Shown here: one piece after another, positions 59,958 to 64,000 of the stretch
Layout: each line of letters begins with the position of its first letter
Position numbering within the stretch: position 1 is the stretch's first letter
NCBI GenBank assembly: GCA_027382625.1
Contig: JAJKFJ010022369.1
Coordinates: 1 to 64,000 of the forward strand
Direction of reading: 5' to 3'
Length of the DNA: 64,000 nt
From: Tetmemena sp. SeJ-2015
Taxonomy: Eukaryota; Ciliophora; Spirotrichea; Sporadotrichida; Oxytrichidae
Position numbers and translations under genes: made by a program
The notes under the pieces: generated by a model
Seen by the model: only the letters and a program-made list of their open reading frames with translations
What the model was told of the DNA's origin: nothing
Databases searched by the model: none

Positions 59958-62199
59958 ATGCCACATAAATCCTTCTCATCGGCTTTGATTAGCAAAAGAA
60001 AGGTCTGCACCCTCCTTATGCTTGTAGCAACAGGCACCCTTGTCCTTGCAAACAAAAGCTTCCTCGGCAAAAGTCCAAAGTGAGTTCACTAAAATACTAT
60101 TCTTGTTTAATTTGGAGATAATTTCCTCCTTTATGTTGATTTACCGACAACTGTTGGGTTTTAGGGATTCAAACACTACGGTTTTATACCACTTGTCAAA
60201 ACCTATTTTCAATTTTGAACTTTACCAGTTTCAATAGTGAATCAGTATCAGCTGAGTTAAAGAGCAGCTTCCTTGGCTGCTAGATGTGCAAAGTTGGAAT
60301 GGTTGGCTTCGATAGCGTGTTCAAGTCTAGATCTACTGAAGACATGATCGAGTCAGTAGCAGATACCGTCTGCGCTGACTTTGTCATGAAGACTAACAGC
60401 ACAGTTTGCCACGGTGCTGTGAAGGAGATGGGAGACATCATCGTCCCAGTCCTCACTGAGAGCTTTCTAGACCCAGAGTACTTCTGCTCTCAATTCTTAG
60501 GTGAGTGTGCAACCAGCTACTATCAATTCCAGCCTGAAGATTACGTCAACTAACTCCTCGCCACTAAGCCTGACTTCATCAAAGACAACGACTTAACTTT
60601 ATGAAAGCCATATTAGCTATGAGTATTAATCAATGACTTTGTAAACAAGTTGTACAAGTAAATCGATCAGTCTCAGGCAAGGAAAACTCTCAAGATCGTC
60701 TAGATTGCTGATCCTCATGTGGACTTTGACTAAACTCATTATAAAAATGGGTAGCTTACAAATTGAGTATTTTTAGTTACATAGTCGGAGCTAATGCTAT
60801 GTGCAACACCCCACTCTGTTGTCGCGCTGAAAATGGATTCCCTTCTGACCCCAAGAGTCAAGCTGAGTACTGGGGCTCTTACTTATGCGATATCCCACCC
60901 CAAGTTTTGGACAGCATGCTCTAATTTGTGAAGACTGACATTAAGCCTGACATTCTTCTCTGGACTGGAGACAACTCTCCTCATGATGTATGGGAAAATA
61001 ATAATGACGATGTTCTTCAGTCCACACTGATCATCACCAGCATGATTCAAAAAGCTTTTGCTGGTACCAATATTTCTGTATTCTCAGTGGAAGGTAACCA
61101 TGATACCTGGCCAGTGAATGTCCAGGACTTTGACGAATCTGGCACTAACATCTAAATTAACGGCATCGCACCTGCCTGGAGAGAATGGCTTGACGATGAG
61201 ACTGTAGTTGAGTTCTCAAAGTGGGGCTACTACGCCTAAACTCTCAAACTCAAAGACGGTAGAGTTTTCAACAACACCAAAGTTATTGCTATCAATTCTC
61301 AGGCATGTAACAACTAAAACTGGGACCTGATCAAAAACAGATACGATCCAGGTGATGAGATCGCTTGGCTCCAGTCTCAGTTCGATGAGCTTGAGAAATC
61401 AAACTCCACCGCTATCTTCTATCAATGTTCTAATAAACTTCTACTCTAAAAATATCTTGATTGCTCATATTCCTCCTTATGATGATTGCGTGCACGCTTG
61501 GGGGCATCGCTTCAGAGGATTGATGGAACGCTACCAACACGTTGTTCGTTTTGGACTTTTCGGCCACACCCATGATGATACCATCGCAGTCACAAAGAGT
61601 GTTTCAGACAACAAGAACATTGGAGTCAACCTTATTGCCGGTTCTCTCACTTCCTACCAAAACATGAACCCATCCTTCTTGGTAATCGAAGTTGACGAAG
61701 AGACTTTGCTGCCAGTCAACTCTCAGACTTACTTTTTCAATATCTCACATGCCAACCTTTACAACGAGCCTCTGTGGTTGCCCCTTCACGATCTAACTAG
61801 CTACTACTAGCTCGCAGATCTCAGCCCAGACAGCATCGATTCCTTCGCTCACAGAGTTCTCAACAACGAGACCTTGGCTAATCTCTACGAATGGAATACT
61901 GGCAGATAATACGGACCCATGCCAAGCAGCTGTGATGACTCCTGCAGACTTAACAAATATTGCCAAATCACCAGCATATCAATATCAATCAATCAGTGTG
62001 AGGTATTATTATTGTAATCAGCACTGAGTTGTTCCAAAACAAGGAGTGTAAGGGCAGACCTGACTACGATTGGCTTCAAGACCCTGAAAACGCTCTAGTT
62101 AACATGCTAGTCAACACCTGGATCAAGAAAGACGACTCTCAGCCCTCATGGTGGCCAAACTCCCCTCCTAAGTAAACCCTCTTTTCTCAAACTCAGTGA
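59958..62199 (+). CDS. secreted acid-sphingomyelinase-type phosphoesterase with saposin domain, 641 aa
   Basis: Segments 59958-60079, 60238-60594, 60640-60753, 60780-61418, 61459-61976 and 62024-62199 sum to exactly 1926 nt. The first gap is a GT-AG intron, the other four are IESs. A signal peptide is visible (VCTLLMLVATGTLVLA). A saposin-B-like domain with six Cys follows (from CQMCKVG to a Cys in GECATSY). The calcineurin-type metallophosphoesterase has IADPHVDF, the TGDNSPHD block, EGNHD, AHIPP and FGHTHDD, which carry the metal ligands. CNTPLCCR is typical of ASM. Expected to hydrolyse sphingomyelin-like or phosphodiester substrates in lysosomes or outside the cell. All catalytic motifs are intact after rearrangement. 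Confidence 0.92.
60590..60639. other. IES, pointer GACTT
   Basis: GACTT at 60590-60594 and 60635-60639. Removal joins AAC GAC TTT GTA AAC AAG in frame. Confidence 0.8.
60752..60779. other. IES, pointer TA
   Basis: TA at 60752-60753 and 60778-60779. Removal gives GGG TAC ATA GTC GGA, placing the phosphoesterase motif in frame. A 2-bp pointer is weak evidence alone, but the overall length sum supports it. Confidence 0.6.
61414..61458. other. IES, pointer ATCTT, beside the catalytic His motif
   Basis: ATCTT at 61414-61418 and 61454-61458. Removal joins GCT ATC TTG ATT GCT CAT ATT CCT, rebuilding the conserved AHIPP metal-binding loop. Confidence 0.85.
61972..62023. other. IES, pointer CAGCA
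   Basis: CAGCA at 61972-61976 and 62019-62023. Removal joins ATC ACC AGC ACT GAG TTG in frame. Confidence 0.8.
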
Positions 62200-62484
62200 G
62201 CTCTCTATAGATTTTTATCATCTAATGCAATATCTCATATCTAATTATCCAATAGTTCTCTTAGAAACCAATTACAAGAAAGACAAACCTAAAGTTGTTG
62301 ATAATTTTGAAAGGTTACCTAAAATGCGTATTTTATAAATAACTTAAAGTACTAAGATACAACTAACTTATAACTGTTGGATTTTATTGTTTTTACTCAA
62401 TAGTACCTGCCTTGGTACATTTTGTCATTCAGGCCTCTGCCGCTCTAGCTAAATTAAAAATACATTATGAAAATAAGGTAATTA
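62200..62484. other. AT-rich gap
   Basis: No clear coding character between convergent gene ends. Confidence 0.5.
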
Positions 62485-64000
62485 ATTTTTGAAATCCCTC
62501 AACTGGTAAATTCTTTCCTATAGACCTCTAATAGGACGAATTTGAGTATTAACCTGCAGGTCCACTCATATAAGAAGAGGTTTATGGATTGCTCCTGCTT
62601 TCCATTCTACTATTTTATGAAGAGCTCAAGCCCTGTTTAATAAAATAGAAATACTAAATGTTTGACTTTAAATAGTTGGTCACAGTACTTCTCAGTGAAT
62701 AGTTGCAGGATGTTTATTGTTTCATCTTAGAATTCCAAATCGCCTTTGTTTTCTTTGAAGAGTATCTCGTACAAGCTAAGTTACTCAGTTTAAGCTCTGA
62801 TTCATAAAATAAGGAGAGAAACATAATTATAAGTATATAGTAAGTATGATACTCTTCTTGTCTTTTCTAGTCCAAGGAGTGAATATTTGGTTAAAGAAAG
62901 ATTTATTGCTTGAGAATAGGTCTCTTATAATCTGAGCAGCTCTTCTTGAAGATTAGTCAGGCGACTGACCAGTTGACTACTTTAAACTCTGAAATTCGTT
63001 TTTTAGCTCAAGACCTAACTAAATTAAATTGTATTTAAAAATAGAATCATTAATTATAACTATCGATTCTTTGTGAAGGAATCCAACAGACAGTCTATTA
63101 ACTTCTAAGTCTAATTAAATCTAAAAATAATCAACTCTAGACTATGAAGCAAAGTAATAATTTATCAGCTCTGAATTGCGGCTCGAAGATAGCTTCATCT
63201 TATTGTTGAATTTGAGTGAATCTTTGATCGTTGACCTCCTTCAAATGTTAGAGTCTGAGTTCTCTCGCCCCTCTCGGGTACTCCTTTGTTCTGTAGAAGA
63301 ATCTCCCCTGAATGATATCCTTCCCATTTTCAGCGCTTATTACTCCACAGGATGTCGTGTCTTTTTATTATTCTCTGGAACCGTAAGGTACTTGCGAAAC
63401 TACCTTTATGTAGCGAATGCTTGGGAACACCTTGGTTAGCTCCTTTTTCACGTCATTCAGAACCTCAGAGTGCACCTCCTTATTTCCAATCAAGCATAAA
63501 TGCAAATGTACACTCCTAATTTAAATCAATGGAAGAGGATTGTAAATCTCTATCTTGCAATTCAATTCTCCTTACAAAGTAAAGTTCATCTTCAGCAAAC
63601 CTAGGCACCAATAAGAAAATTCTACTTTATATTATTCTAATATATTTAACAATGACATCCATCAAAGTTGTAAGGGAACATAATAACATGAGCCATAATT
63701 TTCTCGCGGAAATTTTCATTCCATTTTCTAATCTGCTTAAAGGCTTTAATCAAGTCGTTCAAGGAAGCTTTTCTATCTAGAGTGTCATACATCACAGATC
63801 CACAAACACTCACGCTATACTCGCTATTGTCTTCAGTTAAAATGACTAAATAGCAATGATAAAACTTAATGGTCTGCTTTGGTTTACATTATTGGACCTG
63901 CCTCTGTTATCCCAAGAAGATGGAGATTATAACCAGCTGGGCTGTTCACGGCTGCTTTCACTCAACTTCACCTTATATATTTACTTAGATTATACTAGAA
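62485..64000 (-). CDS. unknown gene running off the right edge
   Basis: Minus-strand coding blocks lie at about 63655-63940 (FYHCYLVILTEDNSEYSV), 63120-63610 (ELNCKIEIYNPLPLIQIRSV, then EVLNDVKKELTKVFPSIRY) and 62530-62815 (DETINILQLFTEKYCDQLF). AT-rich breaks separate them. The first two join in frame if about 45 bp near 63607-63653 is removed. The beta-strand-rich NPLPLIQI stretch recalls trafficking-complex subunits, but I cannot assign a family. The last block may belong to another gene, because a TGA follows 63120. N-terminus is outside the window. Confidence 0.45.

Noticed and set aside
1..64000. Reading the window as full of pseudogenes because frames contain many TAA and TAG codons
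   Set aside because: The interruptions sit at Gln positions in recognisable domains (for example in the carrier, HMG-box and phosphoesterase genes), and real ends fall at TGA. The ciliate code with TAA/TAG as Gln explains this.
1..64000. Euplotes-type germline (UGA as Cys)
   Set aside because: TGA behaves as stop at every well-supported gene end, and TAA/TAG are read as Gln. That excludes the Euplotes code.
1..64000. CRISPR arrays, operons, tRNA or rRNA genes
   Set aside because: No regularly spaced repeats, no operon-like spacing with ribosome binding sites, and no tRNA or rRNA sequence was recognised. The genes have spliceosomal introns.

Overview
This window looks like germline (micronuclear) DNA of a hypotrich ciliate of the Oxytricha/Stylonychia/Tetmemena type. 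Four observations support this. (1) Long reading frames open only if TAA and TAG are read as glutamine and TGA is the only stop. (2) A 17-bp interstitial G4T4 repeat, the hypotrich telomere sequence, lies at 399-415. (3) Many genes are cut by short AT-rich segments that lack splice signals. Each lies between two copies of a 2-12 bp direct repeat, and removing the segment plus one copy restores the reading frame. That is the signature of internal eliminated sequences (IESs) between macronuclear-destined segments (MDSs) joined at pointers. (4) One mitochondrial carrier gene is scrambled: its 5' half is on the minus strand, its 3' half lies to the left on the plus strand, and a 12-bp pointer is shared by the two MDS ends in inverted orientation.

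Layout, left to right: a phosphatidylserine synthase fragment (minus, 801-1847); a cyclin without its N-terminal part (plus, 2992-5235); a two-RRM nucleolar-type protein (plus, 5486-6797); an unknown 510-residue protein cut by five IESs (minus, 7045-8816); a four-helix membrane protein (plus, 9034-10586); a huge beta-helix surface protein with GGA-type repeats and a Cys-rich, multi-pass membrane end, spread over 17 kb with much eliminated DNA (plus, 11659-28773); the scrambled mitochondrial carrier (29168-30570); a C-terminal fragment (minus, 30860-31300); a Gln-rich double HMG-box protein (minus, 31371-33146); a ubiquitin-specific-protease-like protein (minus, 33510-35524); a second Gln-rich double HMG-box protein (minus, 35785-38070); an ARF-like GTPase (plus, 38312-39282); a short C-terminal fragment (minus, 39517-39892); a long charged coiled-coil protein (plus, about 40.3-46.5 kb); MOZART1 (plus, 46579-46994); an Asn/Gln-rich protein (plus, 47332-50656); a TPR protein with an acidic tail (plus, 50653-55902); a four-EF-hand protein (plus, 56160-57711); a C2H2/AT-hook protein (minus, 58096-59511); a secreted sphingomyelinase-type phosphoesterase with a saposin domain (plus, 59958-62199); and an unknown gene running off the right edge (minus, 62485-64000).

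The genes are unrelated in function, as expected where each locus becomes its own macronuclear chromosome. What links them is the developmental rearrangement. In five cases I summed the reconstructed segments. Four are exact multiples of three: carrier 999 nt, EF-hand 900 nt, phosphoesterase 1926 nt, unknown minus-strand gene 1533 nt. The ARF-like gene is one base short, which agrees with a frameshift seen in it. All reconstructions were done by eye and no database search was run.
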